47,100 nucleotides of DNA from DASYRM01 sp036004405 (GTDB taxonomy: Bacteria > Acidobacteriota > Vicinamibacteria > Vicinamibacterales > UBA2999), in NCBI GenBank assembly GCA_036004405.1, contig DASYRM010000179.1, forward strand, positions 1 through 47,100, written 5' to 3'. Of this stretch, positions 16,001-24,730 are shown piece after piece (the stretch's first letter is position 1; each line of letters opens with the position of its first letter). The position numbers were made by a program, and so were the translations under genes. The notes under the pieces are model-generated. The model saw nothing but the letters and a program-made list of their open reading frames with translations. It was not told the DNA's origin and did not search any database.

Positions 16001-17959
16001 ATGACTACCATCCCATTTCGCCAATCGATGGCTTCGCACACGGTCGGCGCCCGACTGCTTCTGATCACCGGGACGTTTCTCATTCCGCTCCTGGTCATGG
16101 CGTTCTTTATCGCCAAGACCATCACCAAGGACATCTCCTTCGTACGCGCGGAGCTTGCCGGCATCGAGTACTTGCAGCCGCTCACGTCCATTCTTGGAGG
16201 AGTGGGCAGCCATCGCGCGTTTGCGCAGCGTGTGCTGTTCGGCGACACGACCGCGAGCGACGAGGCCGCCCGCGCCGCCGCTCGGGTGAGCGAGGCCTTC
16301 AATGCGCTCGAGTCCGTGCAGGCCCGGTTGGGCCAGCAGCTCCAGTTCACGGCGGAGGGCCTGGCCAAACGCGGGCGCGACCATGTGCGGGTCGAGGTGG
16401 TGCGTCGCGAGTGGGAAGCCCTTCAGAAAGAACGCGACCCGGCCTTGGCGGCCGAGCGGCACCGTCACCTGCTGGTGGATGTGCGGACCATGATCACGCA
16501 CGCCGGCGACATGTCGAATCTCATCCTCGATCCGGATCTCGACAGCTATTACGCGATGGACGCCGTGTTGGTGGCGCTGCCGCAAGCCGACGATCGCCTC
16601 GCATCCGTCGGAGCGATGGTCGAGGAGTTCGCGCGACCTGGTTCGGCCGAGTCACGACGGACCGATCTGAACGTCGCCGCCGCGATGATCAAAGAGAGCG
16701 ATGGCGATCGCGTCACGGCGGATCTGGAGACCGCCCTGAGCGAAGACGCCAACTTCTATGGTGCGAGCCCGACGCTCGCCCCCCGCCTCTCACCGGCTCT
16801 GAAGACCTACCGTGACGCCAACGCGGCTCTGGTCACGGTGTTGCGGCAGCTCGACACCCCGCAGACGACGGATACGGTTCGACTGAGGACCGAGGTCCAG
16901 AAGGTGCGCGCGGCTGGCGCGGCCGTCTGGGATAGGGGTGCAGCGGAGCTGGCGGTGCTGCTGCAGATGCGCCTGACCGCGCTCGAGGCGTCCCGGCGCT
17001 GGGCGCTCGGCCTCTCGGGTCTGGTCGTCGTCGTGGCCTTGTCGGTCGTGTTCTTCGTGGCCCGCGGCGTGACCCGGACGCTCTCTCGCGTATCGCGCGA
17101 GATTGGCAACGGCGCGCGGGAACTCTCCCGCGCGGCCGGCCAGGTGGCCGGCACCGCCTCGTCGTTGTCCGAGGGGGCGACCGAACAGGCGGCATCGCTC
17201 GAAGAGACCTCGGCGTCGATGGAGGAGATGGCTTCGATCACCCGGCAGACGGCGGACCGGACACGGGAGGCGGAGGTGCTCATCGACGCCGTGCATCAGC
17301 AGGCGCTCGCGTCCCACCAGGCGCTGGATGACATGGTGCAATCCATGGCCGCGATCGAGGAGTCGAGCGCGAAGGTCGGCCACATCATCAAGGCGATCGA
17401 TGAATTCGCCTTTCAGACCAACATCCTGGCGCTCAACGCAGCGGTGGAGGCGGCCCGCGCAGGTGAGGCCGGCAAGGGCTTCGCGGTCGTGGCCGGCGAA
17501 GTGCGCAACCTCGCCCAGCGCTCCGCGGAGGCGGCCCGGGGCACGGCCGGCCTGATCGAAGAGTCGATCGCCAAGTCGAAGGCCGGCAGCCAGAAAGTGC
17601 AGAGCGTCGCCGGGGCCATCTCGGCTGTCACCGCCAAGGTCGGGCAGGTCAAGGCGCTGGTGACCGACGTCAGCGAAGGCAGCCGGCAGCAGGCGCAGGG
17701 CATCGCGCAGGTGGCGCAAGCGGTGTCCCCAGATGGAGCAAGTGACGCAGGCGATGGCGGCGACGGCGGAGGAGAGCGCGGCTGCCGGCGAAGAGCTCAA
17801 TGCGCAGGCGGCGACGGCGCTCGGTCACGTCCGCGACCTCGAAGCGATTGCCGGCGGCGCGGTGCGGGACGTGGACGAGGCTGCCCCGGTGCCACGAGGC
17901 CGGCACGTGGCGAGACCGTCCGTACGCGCGCGCTCGGCCAGAATCGCCGCCTGACGTAA
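16001..17959 (+). CDS. Methyl-accepting chemotaxis protein, frameshifted near the C-terminus
   Basis: The protein has a first membrane helix (about residues 19-41) and a periplasmic helical sensor region of some 290 residues (DAVLVALPQADDRLASVGAMVEEFARPG is typical of four-helix ligand domains). A second helix lies near 331-353, then a HAMP-like stretch and the signalling domain with the invariant tip (IDEFAFQTNILALNAAVEAARAGEAGKGFAVVAGEVRNLAQRSAEAA). At 17727-17730 a CCCC run replaces an expected CCC. The natural continuation (QMEQVTQAMAATAEESAAAGEELNAQA) is in the next frame and ends at 17954, whereas the in-frame reading gives a Gly/Arg-rich nonsense tail to 17959. This is either a sequencing indel or a real mutation removing the last part of the coiled coil. 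No che genes are nearby. Confidence 0.85.
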   Translation: MTTIPFRQSMASHTVGARLLLITGTFLIPLLVMAFFIAKTITKDISFVRAELAGIEYLQPLTSILGGVGSHRAFAQRVLFGDTTASDEAARAAARVSEAFNALESVQARLGQQLQFTAEGLAKRGRDHVRVEVVRREWEALQKERDPALAAERHRHLLVDVRTMITHAGDMSNLILDPDLDSYYAMDAVLVALPQADDRLASVGAMVEEFARPGSAESRRTDLNVAAAMIKESDGDRVTADLETALSEDANFYGASPTLAPRLSPALKTYRDANAALVTVLRQLDTPQTTDTVRLRTEVQKVRAAGAAVWDRGAAELAVLLQMRLTALEASRRWALGLSGLVVVVALSVVFFVARGVTRTLSRVSREIGNGARELSRAAGQVAGTASSLSEGATEQAASLEETSASMEEMASITRQTADRTREAEVLIDAVHQQALASHQALDDMVQSMAAIEESSAKVGHIIKAIDEFAFQTNILALNAAVEAARAGEAGKGFAVVAGEVRNLAQRSAEAARGTAGLIEESIAKSKAGSQKVQSVAGAISAVTAKVGQVKALVTDVSEGSRQQAQGIAQVAQAVSPDGASDAGDGGDGGGERGCRRRAQCAGGDGARSRPRPRSDCRRRGAGRGRGCPGATRPARGETVRTRALGQNRRLT

Positions 17960-18003
17960 GCACTGGCGCGACAGCCGTCGGTGCCGCTCGAGACCGTTTC
18001 CTG

Positions 18004-18948
18004 TCACTCCTTCCCTGGTGGTTCTGCGCTCTCAGGCGGTTCAAACGCCTCCGTGGTGTTGACCGTGAAGCGGCGGAAACGCGTGTAGGTGGCGGCGCCA
18101 GAAATCTCCGCGCCATTGCTGGCGCGCGCCCACTCAGTCAACCTGTCCGGCACCCAGAAGCGCAGGCTCTCGCTCGGCGCAAAGGTGACCTCGACCCTCA
18201 TCATCGTCTGCGCGGTGTAGATCGGCATGAGCGACCCTGCATCCGGCGTGCCGATGGTCTTGACCAGCGTCTTGACGACGCGCCCCGACGAGGGCTCGAT
18301 CCACAACGAGCCCTCGATCGGGACATCCTCGTTGCGCAGCGTGCGGACGATGGTTGGCCGGACGCGCTCTACGAACGTCACCCGCCACACCCGCTGCCCC
18401 GCCACGAGCTCCTCGCCGCGCTTCTTGAACTCGAGGCGTCTCGCGTACGCCGGGCGCAGCAGCATCAACCCAAAGGTCGGAGTGTTGATGTTGCGGGTGA
18501 CTGGTCCGAGGTTGTAGCGGCTGCTCTCGTTGGTGATGCGCGCCGCGGCCGTCAGCGCCGTCTCGGGCGCCTCGATGAAAAGCTTCTGGAGCCGCTCGCT
18601 GCGATCGCGCACGGCTCGGCCATCCACCTCGTACACGTCGCGGAACGGCAGCCAACCGTCTTGTCCGGTCACGCGAACGAGCAGCAGGTCTGATCGCGTC
18701 TCTCGCCGCGCGTCCGACGACCCTGCATCGGACGTCCTGCTCTTGGCGGCTCGCTGCGTGAAGTGCTCTTCGGCGACGATCGCCGCCAGCTCGCGCTCGA
18801 GGCGCCTCACGGACGCGGCAGCGAATTCGAGCACGGTCTCGAGCGAGTCGGCATTCCGCTGCTGGTTGGAAGACGCCGCCGGAGCGGAGAGGCCGACCGT
18901 GAGCGTCAGAACACCCACCGCCGAGGGCCATGGCAGGATGCGGCTCAT
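18004..18948 (-). CDS. Secreted protein of unknown function
   Basis: The 314-residue protein has a signal peptide (to about residue 26). The mature part begins with a helix (ETVLEFAAASVRRLERELAAIVAEEHFTQR) and then continues with alternating strands: DLLLVRVTGQDGWLPFRDVYEVDGRAVRDRSERLQKLF, YNLGPVTRNINTPTFGLMLL, VWRVTFVERVRPTIVRT, EGSLWIEPSSGRVVKTLVK and a VEVTFA-x-SESLRFWVPDRL ending. The pattern is somewhat like the LolA/LppX outer-membrane lipoprotein-sorting fold, but I cannot confirm that. It is divergent from the frameshifted gene at 18969, and the two starts are only 20 bases apart. Confidence 0.72.
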   Translation of the reverse strand: MSRILPWPSAVGVLTLTVGLSAPAASSNQQRNADSLETVLEFAAASVRRLERELAAIVAEEHFTQRAAKSRTSDAGSSDARRETRSDLLLVRVTGQDGWLPFRDVYEVDGRAVRDRSERLQKLFIEAPETALTAAARITNESSRYNLGPVTRNINTPTFGLMLLRPAYARRLEFKKRGEELVAGQRVWRVTFVERVRPTIVRTLRNEDVPIEGSLWIEPSSGRVVKTLVKTIGTPDAGSLMPIYTAQTMMRVEVTFAPSESLRFWVPDRLTEWARASNGAEISGAATYTRFRRFTVNTTEAFEPPESAEPPGKE

Positions 18949-18953
18949 CCGGA

Positions 18954-18959
18954 TACAAT
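18954..18959 (+). promoter_or_regulatory. -10 element TACAAT, probable leaderless or near-leaderless transcript
   Basis: TACAAT ends nine bases before the ATG at 18969, leaving a leader of zero to three bases. There is no Shine-Dalgarno. The 20-base divergent spacer must also hold the start signals of the minus-strand gene. Confidence 0.45.
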
Positions 18960-18968
18960 CCCGCCGCT

Positions 18969-19888
18969 ATGATACGCACGTTGCTCCGATTCGTGGCCAT
19001 CGTGGCCGTTGCCGGCGCCGCTGCGTCCGTGTTGGCGCAGCAGGCCACCTGCGACCGCACCTGCCTCAACCGGATTGCCGACGCCTACATCGCCGCGCTC
19101 GTCGCGCACGATCCGGCGAAGGCGCCGCTCGCCCCGAACGTGACATTCACCGAGCAGGCGCAGGTGCGCGCGATCGGCGAGGGGCTGTGGAAGACGGCCA
19201 TCGAGGGCCCGACCACGTTCAAGATTCCGGTCGCCGATCCGGTGGCCGGTCAGATCGGCGTCATCTTGATGATGATGGCGGATGTGCCGCCGCCGCCCGC
19301 GCGCGCCGGCGGACCGGCGCCCGCTCCGGGGCCTCCCGCAGTGCAGCTGGCGCTGCGGCTCAAGGTGCAGAACCAGAAGATCACCGAGGCGGAGCACACC
19401 TACGCCGTGATCACCGCGCCCGGTCAGCTCGCCAACCTGCAGGAGCCACGCAAGGCGTTCTTCCAGCCGAGGCGGCGCCCTTTGCCGCCGACTGCGGCCG
19501 CCGCGAGAACGGCATGCACACGGCCGGCGTGGGCGCGCCGCCCAATGCGCCGACGCCGTTCGGTCCGGTCCAGGGCTGCGCCGAACAGCTCGATTCGCGC
19601 GCGATGAGCTACATCACGAGCATCGACCTGCGCCGCGTCTGGATTGCCGACGAGGAGCGCGGGCTGGTCTTCGGCCTGACGATGTTCCGTCACCCGATGA
19701 CCGAGAAGAGCGTGACGATTCTGAACAAGGACGGCAGCACCAGCGAGCGGCCGATGCCGTTCAATCCCTTCGATCTCGAGGCCGCGCACATCTTCAAGAT
19801 CAGCGGCGAGCGGATCCACGAGATCGAGGCGATGGGGTTCACCCTGCCGCTCTACTCGAAGAACGGCTGGAGCCCGTTCCTGCACTAG
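18969..19888 (+). pseudogene. Frameshifted secreted protein (NTF2/SnoaL-like N-terminal part), function unknown
   Basis: Reading from the ATG at 18969 gives a signal peptide (to about residue 24) and a plausible domain (CLNRIADAYIAALVAHDPAKAPLAPNVTFTEQAQVRAIGEGLWKTAIEG), reminiscent of NTF2/SnoaL-like folds. After about 166 codons the frame turns into Arg/Pro nonsense and stops at 19607. The natural continuation (EAAPFAADCGRRENGMHTAGVG...SYITSIDLRRVWIADEERGLVFGLTMFRHP...EAMGFTLPLYSKNGWSPFLH) lies in another frame from 19469 to 19888. Restoring one C at about 19467-19468 joins the two parts cleanly. It is either a sequencing deletion or a true frameshift. The whole product would be about 306 residues. 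Confidence 0.72.
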
Positions 19889-19914
19889 CGCGGGTGCGGC
19901 ACGAAGGGAGAGGC

Positions 19915-20583
19915 ATGGCGTTGAAGCTGATTGGGGCGGGCCTGGGACGTACGGGCACGCTGTCGCTGAAAGTCGCGCTCGAGCAGCTCGGGTTCGGCCC
20001 CTGTTACCACATGGCGGAAGTGTTGATGGCGCTCGACGTGGCCCCGGATCTCTGGATCCGTGCCGGCGAAGGACGGCCGGACTGGGAGCGCATCTTCCAG
20101 GGGTTTTCCTCGACCGTGGACTATCCCGCGTGCATCTTCTGGAAGGAGCTGGCCGACTACTACCCGGACGCGAAAGTGCTGCTATCGGTCCGCGATCCGC
20201 AGTCGTGGTTCGAATCGACGCAGGCCTCGATCTTCGGGCCGATGAAGGACCTGCTTCGCCAGACGCCAGCCGGTACCTTCCTCGATCGAGTCTTGTTCGA
20301 TCCGTTCGGCGATCGCCTGCACGATCGCGACTTCATGATCGACCACTTCAACCGGCACACGGAGGCGGTCGTATCGGCCATTCCTGCGCAGCGGCTGCTC
20401 GTCTACGAGGCCAGGCAAGGATGGGAGCCGCTGTGTGCGTTCCTTGGCGTGCCCGTGCCGGACGCGCCGTTCCCGCGCATCAACTCCCGCGAGGAGATGG
20501 CTGCCACCATGGCCGCGCACGGTCCGATCACGAGCGGCGATCAGCTCGTGCAGATGGTGAAGGGACACCTGGGGCGCGCGTAG
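19915..20583 (+). CDS. Sulfotransferase-family protein
   Basis: The 222-residue cytoplasmic protein begins with the phosphosulfate-binding loop typical of this group (LIGAGLGRTGTLSLKVALEQLGF). A PAPS 3'-phosphate region follows around AKVLLSVRDPQSWFEST, and the C-terminus is RLLVYEARQGWEPLCAFLGVPVPDAPFPRINSREEM. This matches the small bacterial sulfotransferase-like family often mis-named as an NAD-dependent epimerase. The acceptor substrate is unknown, and some members may not be true sulfotransferases. The ATG at 19915 is supported by GGGAGAGG a few bases upstream. It ends one base before the end of the convergent secreted-protein gene. Confidence 0.83.
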   Translation: MALKLIGAGLGRTGTLSLKVALEQLGFGPCYHMAEVLMALDVAPDLWIRAGEGRPDWERIFQGFSSTVDYPACIFWKELADYYPDAKVLLSVRDPQSWFESTQASIFGPMKDLLRQTPAGTFLDRVLFDPFGDRLHDRDFMIDHFNRHTEAVVSAIPAQRLLVYEARQGWEPLCAFLGVPVPDAPFPRINSREEMAATMAAHGPITSGDQLVQMVKGHLGRA

Positions 20584-21186
20584 CTAGCGGCGCGCGGGTG
20601 CGGCGGCAGCGGCGGGAGGCGGGACGATCATGATGATCGTCGGATACCGCGCGGGCTGCGCGCCCGCTTTCGGATTCGGGTAGCCCTGCGATCCGCCCCA
20701 CGTCCAGTCCTTCACCGTGACGCCGGGCGGAAATGCCATCGTCTCCTCGCGGAACCGGCCGACTTCGAACACGTGCGTCGGCGGTTCGCGGAACACGAGA
20801 TCACCTTTGTCACCGAGCTGCGTGCGGTAGTAGGCGACGATCTCCGCGAAGCCCGTGGTGGTGCCGTAGAGGAGATAGCGCTGCCCGCGCCCGGCGTCGT
20901 ACGCCGACAGGAACTGCGACGTCGGGTACACCGGGAAGAACGCTTCCTCGGGTCGCGGGGCGCCCGGATCCGAGGGTCCGGCTGGTGCCGCCGGGGCGAC
21001 AGGCGGCGCCAATTGTCCGGCGGCAGGTGACGGTGTAGTGGCGGTCGGAGCCTGGCTGACCGGGGTCTGACGAGGCGCCTGGGGCCGGGCTTCTCCTGGG
21101 CGGGGAAACGGCTGCGGGGTCTGGCCGGAGGCGGCAACCGCCCAAACGCCCAGGACGAACCCCACAGAACCCAGCCAACGCGACAT
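20584..21186 (-). CDS. Secreted Pro/Ala-rich protein, function unknown
   Basis: The 200-residue protein has a signal peptide (about residues 1-21, VAASG), a disordered Pro/Ala/Gln-rich stretch to residue 80, and then a compact domain. The compact part reads FFPVYPTSQFLSAYDAGRGQRYLLYGTTTGFAEIVAYYRTQLGDKGDLVF...TVKDWTWGGSQGYPNPKAG, ending with a second Pro/Ala tail. The YYRTQLGDKGDLVF segment resembles small proteins that detect or bind envelope components, but this is only an impression. The perfect TATAAT seven bases before its ATG suggests a leaderless mRNA. Confidence 0.72.
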   Translation of the reverse strand: MSRWLGSVGFVLGVWAVAASGQTPQPFPRPGEARPQAPRQTPVSQAPTATTPSPAAGQLAPPVAPAAPAGPSDPGAPRPEEAFFPVYPTSQFLSAYDAGRGQRYLLYGTTTGFAEIVAYYRTQLGDKGDLVFREPPTHVFEVGRFREETMAFPPGVTVKDWTWGGSQGYPNPKAGAQPARYPTIIMIVPPPAAAAAPARR

Positions 21187-21193
21187 TCACGCC

Positions 21194-21199
21194 ATTATA
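21194..21199 (-). promoter_or_regulatory. -10 element TATAAT, probable leaderless transcript
   Basis: On the minus strand a perfect TATAAT is separated by seven bases from the ATG at 21186, so the expected transcription start is the start codon itself. No Shine-Dalgarno and no clear -35 are present. Confidence 0.55.
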
Positions 21200-21309
21200 C
21201 GGGCCGTCGAATACGGGGTCCGCCCCAGGGACGAGAATTGGCACCTCGTTCAAGAGCCTGTCGCCGAAACCGGGCACATCGGCCCCCTTGACTCTGGCTC
21301 GCCTCTTGC

Positions 21310-21333
21310 TCTGAGGGTGTGCAGACCCCCTCA
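21310..21333 (+). other. Hairpin in the clpA leader
   Basis: CTGAGGG at 21310-21316 can pair with CCCTCAG at 21327-21333 across a 10-base loop. A GTG at 21319 that could extend clpA lies in the loop, which argues for the downstream GTG at 21364 that follows a strong AGGAGG (21348-21353). Without a T-tract it is not a convincing terminator. Confidence 0.35.
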
Positions 21334-21363
21334 GCTAGTCCGGGTCCAGGAGGCGATGATGTC

Positions 21364-23655
21364 GTGGACGACTTTGACATCGCTCAAAGCAAGATAGGCG
21401 AATCCGCCCAACGGGTCGTGGACCGTGCGGTCGACGAAACCCGGCGCCGAGAGCACGGTGAAGTCACGAGCGAGCACCTGTTCCTCGCTTTTGCGCAGTT
21501 GGAGTGGGACACCTTCTCCGAGGTCATGCGCGACCTCAGCCTGAACCCGCACGAGATCGTCCAGGCGCTCGAGGATCACCTGCACGGCCTGCCCGGCGGC
21601 GACGTGGGCAAGCCGCGTGTCGCCGGGGCGACGAAGGACGTGATGAAGCTCGCGTTTCATCACGCCAGCCGAGCCGGTCGTCAGACCATCGAATCGTCGG
21701 ACCTGTTCGTGGCGCTCTTCGAGGAGAGCCGTGGACCGTCGGCGTCGGTTCCGGTTGCCATCATCCGTCGGCACGGCGTGGAGCCCGACGCGCTGGTATC
21801 GAAGATCGCCACCCGCATGCGCGATCACGAGCTGCGCGAAGAGCAGTTCCGCAAGCGCTTCGAGCTGCCGCCGTTCCTGCGCAACTTCGCGACCAACCTG
21901 AACCTGCTCGCGCGGCAGGATCGGATTCCACCCGTCTTCGGACGCGACCCAGAGATTCAGCAGGTGCTCGAGATTCTCTCGCACCGCGAACGCTCGAACT
22001 CCGTGATGCTGGTCGGTGAGCCCGGCGTCGGCAAGACGGCCATCGTCGAAGGGCTGGCGCGGCGCATCGAGTTCGAACCCGAGACGATTCCCGCGCGGCT
22101 GCGCGACTGCCAGATCGTCAACCTGCAGATGAACAGCATCGTCGCCGGCACCATGCTGCGCGGCATGTTCGAGGACCGCCTGCACAACGTCATCCGCGAG
22201 GTGAAGGAGCGGCCGAACCTGGTGCTGTTCATCGACGAGGCGCACACGATGGTGGGCGCGGGCTCGGCCATCGGCGCGCCGGCGGACGCGGCCAACATTT
22301 TCAAGTCGGTGCTGTCGCGCGGCGAAGTGCGCATCATCGGCGCCACCACCCGCGGCGAGTACAAGGAATACATCCAGGAAGACGAAGCGCTGTCGCGCCG
22401 CTTCCGCGTGGTGAACGTGCCCGAGCCGACGATCGAGGAGACGCGGCGGATCCTGAGCAGCCTCAAGCCGCGGCTCGAGCGGTTGTATTCCGTGCGCATG
22501 CTGGACGAGGCGATCGAGGCCGCGCTCGATCTGTCGCCCCGCTACGAGCGTCATCTGCGGCTGCCCGACAAGGTGATCGGCTGGCTCGACACCGCGTCGG
22601 TGCGGACCGAAATCGACAAGCGCTGGGAGGTGAAGGCGGCCGACGTCGTGGACGTCGTCTCGCACACCACCGGCATCCCGAAGGACATGGTGTTCCGGGA
22701 CGTCGGCGAACGCCTCAAGGGCATCGAGCAGCAGCTCGGCAAGCGCGTGATCGGCCAGGAAAAGGCCGTCGAGGCCGTGGCGCGCCGCCTGGTGCTCAAC
22801 AAAGGCCCGCTGAAGGACGGCTTCGATCGTCCCGACGGGGTGCTGCTGTTCCTCGGCCCCACCGGCGTCGGCAAGACCGAGCTGGCGAAGGCCGTCGCCG
22901 AGTTCCTGTTCGGCGACGAGAAGAAGATGATCCGCGTGGACATGTCCGAGTATCAGGACGGCGGACTGTCGGTGGACAAGTTGATCGGCATGCCGCGCGG
23001 CATCGTCGGCAGCGAGCGCGGCGGCATCCTCACCAACCAGCTGCGCGACAATCCGTGCTCGGTGGTGCTGCTCGACGAGGTGGAGAAGGCGAGCCCGACG
23101 CTGCTGAATCTGTTCCTGCAGGCGTTCGACGAGGGCTGGCTCACCGACGGGCGCGGCAAGCGCGTGTATCTGTCGGACGCCATCGTCATCATGACCTCGA
23201 ACGCCGGCTCCGAGCACTTCCGCAAGCTCGAAAACAGCCTCGGCTTCCGCTCGGGCCAGGTGGCCACGACGCAGGTGCAGAACGAGATTCACCGCGAGCT
23301 GGAGCGCCGCTTCAGCCCGGAGTTCCGCAACCGCATCGACCAGGTGGTGGTGTTCGATCCGCTCACGGAGGACCAGGTGCGGGCGATCACCGTCAAGTAC
23401 CTGCACGAAGTGACGGCGACGCTGCGCCGCGCGGAGAAGTGCCTGGTGGTGGACCCGGCCGTCGTGGACGCGCTCGTCACCGAGGGCTACAGCATGGCCA
23501 ACGGCGCGCGCTTCCTGAAGCGCGTCATCGACGACCGCATCAAGCTGCCTCTGAGCCACAGGTGGAAGGAGGCGTCGAGCTTCCACGCGCGGATGCAGGA
23601 CGGCGCCATCGTGGTGGAGGCGGCGTCGCCGCGGCTGGCGAAGCGCAGCGCCTAA
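21364..23655 (+). CDS. clpA: AAA+ unfoldase ClpA-type, ATP-dependent Clp protease ATP-binding subunit
   Basis: The protein has about 763 residues: an N-terminal Clp_N double repeat (HGEVTSEHLFLAFAQLEWD and TIESSDLFVALFEE) and two AAA+ modules. D1 has Walker A GEPGVGKTAIVEG and Walker B VLFIDEAH. D2 has Walker A GPTGVGKTELAKA and Walker B VVLLDEVEK, with arginine-finger and sensor regions. There is no long coiled-coil middle domain as in ClpB, and the length matches ClpA. It should unfold substrates for ClpP. Bpt, the N-degron aminoacyltransferase, is encoded about 1 kb downstream; clpS and clpP are not in the window. Start GTG 21364 follows AGGAGG by 10 bases; GTG 21319 is the alternative. 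The stop overlaps that of the convergent radical SAM gene. Confidence 0.9.
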   Translation: MDDFDIAQSKIGESAQRVVDRAVDETRRREHGEVTSEHLFLAFAQLEWDTFSEVMRDLSLNPHEIVQALEDHLHGLPGGDVGKPRVAGATKDVMKLAFHHASRAGRQTIESSDLFVALFEESRGPSASVPVAIIRRHGVEPDALVSKIATRMRDHELREEQFRKRFELPPFLRNFATNLNLLARQDRIPPVFGRDPEIQQVLEILSHRERSNSVMLVGEPGVGKTAIVEGLARRIEFEPETIPARLRDCQIVNLQMNSIVAGTMLRGMFEDRLHNVIREVKERPNLVLFIDEAHTMVGAGSAIGAPADAANIFKSVLSRGEVRIIGATTRGEYKEYIQEDEALSRRFRVVNVPEPTIEETRRILSSLKPRLERLYSVRMLDEAIEAALDLSPRYERHLRLPDKVIGWLDTASVRTEIDKRWEVKAADVVDVVSHTTGIPKDMVFRDVGERLKGIEQQLGKRVIGQEKAVEAVARRLVLNKGPLKDGFDRPDGVLLFLGPTGVGKTELAKAVAEFLFGDEKKMIRVDMSEYQDGGLSVDKLIGMPRGIVGSERGGILTNQLRDNPCSVVLLDEVEKASPTLLNLFLQAFDEGWLTDGRGKRVYLSDAIVIMTSNAGSEHFRKLENSLGFRSGQVATTQVQNEIHRELERRFSPEFRNRIDQVVVFDPLTEDQVRAITVKYLHEVTATLRRAEKCLVVDPAVVDALVTEGYSMANGARFLKRVIDDRIKLPLSHRWKEASSFHARMQDGAIVVEAASPRLAKRSA

Positions 23656-24671
23656 ACATTCGAGTCAGGGGCGATATACGCCTCAGGCATCGAGCGCGCG
23701 GGTCGGGCTGTCCGGATATCACGGAAGCTCGGCCCGTGTTTTGTACGCAGACCTGCCACGACTCTCTTGACCTCGTTGCAATACGATGCCGGCGCGTAGT
23801 CCCGCTTGTACAACTCGCTGTACCCCGCCACCAGGTGCGGGAACTCGCGCGCCAGCCACGCCGTGAAGTGCTCGCGGGTGCCGCCCTGCAGGTGCATCAC
23901 GTTCGACCCTACGATCGGCACACCGGCCGCCGCCGCGTCCTTGATGGTCTTCTCGATCAGCGACGGCTTCGACGAGATGCCGGGGACGATGGGGCTCATG
24001 AGCACGCCGGCGTTCACGCCGGCGTCGAGCAGCTCGCGCACCGCGCGCAGCCGCTGACGGGGAGGCGCGGTGCCTGGCTCGAGCCGCGCGGTTACTGCCG
24101 CGTCGCTGCACGGCACGCTCACCACCACGCTCGATCCTTCGACGGCCGAGAGCCGCGCCAGCAGATCCTTGTCGCGCACGATCATCGGGCCCTTGGTGAT
24201 GACGCCGGTGGGCGTGCGCGCCTCGACCAGCGCTTCGAGCGTGCGCCGCGTGAGCTTGTAGTGCCCCTCGATCGGCTGGTAGATGTCGGTGGCGGTGCCG
24301 AGACCGATCATCTCGCGCGTCCACGACGGCTTGGCGAGCTCCCGGCGCAGGACCTCGACGAAGTTGGTCTTCACCAGGATCACCGAGGCGAACTCGTCGC
24401 CGGCGCCGAGCTCGAACTGCGCGTGGTAGCGGCGGGCGTAGCAGTAGTGGCAGCCGTGCGTGCAGCCGCGGTACGGGTTGAGCGTCCACTCGAAGTAGCG
24501 CATCCCCGGCACGTGGTTCAGCGCCGAGCGGCAGCGGACCTCCTGGTAGGTGGCCGCGTCGGCCCGCCGCTCGGCCTCGGTGAGCGCCGCCACGCCGCCC
24601 TCCTTCACGAGGTCGGCGACGCGCCGCGTGGTCGGGGGCCCGAGGTCGAAGAGGAGCGGCTCGTTTTCCAC
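23652..24671 (-). CDS. Radical SAM protein of the SplB-related (COG1533-like) group
   Basis: The protein has about 339 residues. The cluster motif is CTHGCHYCYAR (CX3CX2C), preceded by the typical LNPYRGC and followed by FASVILVKTNFVEVLRRELAKPSW, GLGTATDIYQPIEGHYKLTRRTLEAL, TPTGVITKGPMIVRDKDLLARL and VSVPCSDAAVTARLEPGTAPPRQRLRAVRELLDAGV. These features define the spore-photoproduct-lyase-like radical SAM group, often annotated Rv2578c-type, whose substrate is unknown. The GTG at 24671 gives the sensible N-terminus ENEPLLFDLG and lies downstream of a TACACT hexamer at 24705-24710. A longer reading to 24722 would overlap the divergent bpt promoter. The stop codon overlaps the clpA stop. Confidence 0.85.
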   Translation of the reverse strand: MENEPLLFDLGPPTTRRVADLVKEGGVAALTEAERRADAATYQEVRCRSALNHVPGMRYFEWTLNPYRGCTHGCHYCYARRYHAQFELGAGDEFASVILVKTNFVEVLRRELAKPSWTREMIGLGTATDIYQPIEGHYKLTRRTLEALVEARTPTGVITKGPMIVRDKDLLARLSAVEGSSVVVSVPCSDAAVTARLEPGTAPPRQRLRAVRELLDAGVNAGVLMSPIVPGISSKPSLIEKTIKDAAAAGVPIVGSNVMHLQGGTREHFTAWLAREFPHLVAGYSELYKRDYAPASYCNEVKRVVAGLRTKHGPSFRDIRTARPARSMPEAYIAPDSNV

Positions 24672-24717
24672 AGAATCCCCGTCAGATTCGTCGTATCTTC
24701 GCCAAGTGTAGCGCACG

Positions 24718-24723
24718 TACAAT
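24718..24723 (+). promoter_or_regulatory. -10 element TACAAT, probable leaderless transcript of bpt
   Basis: TACAAT is separated by seven bases (containing GGAG) from the GTG at 24731. GGAG is only two bases from the start codon, too close to act as a Shine-Dalgarno, so a leaderless message is the simpler reading. Confidence 0.5.
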
Positions 24724-24730
24724 CTGGAGT

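Noticed and set aside
21288..21293. TTGACT as a -35 for clpA
   Set aside because: No -10-like hexamer at 16-18 bases downstream.
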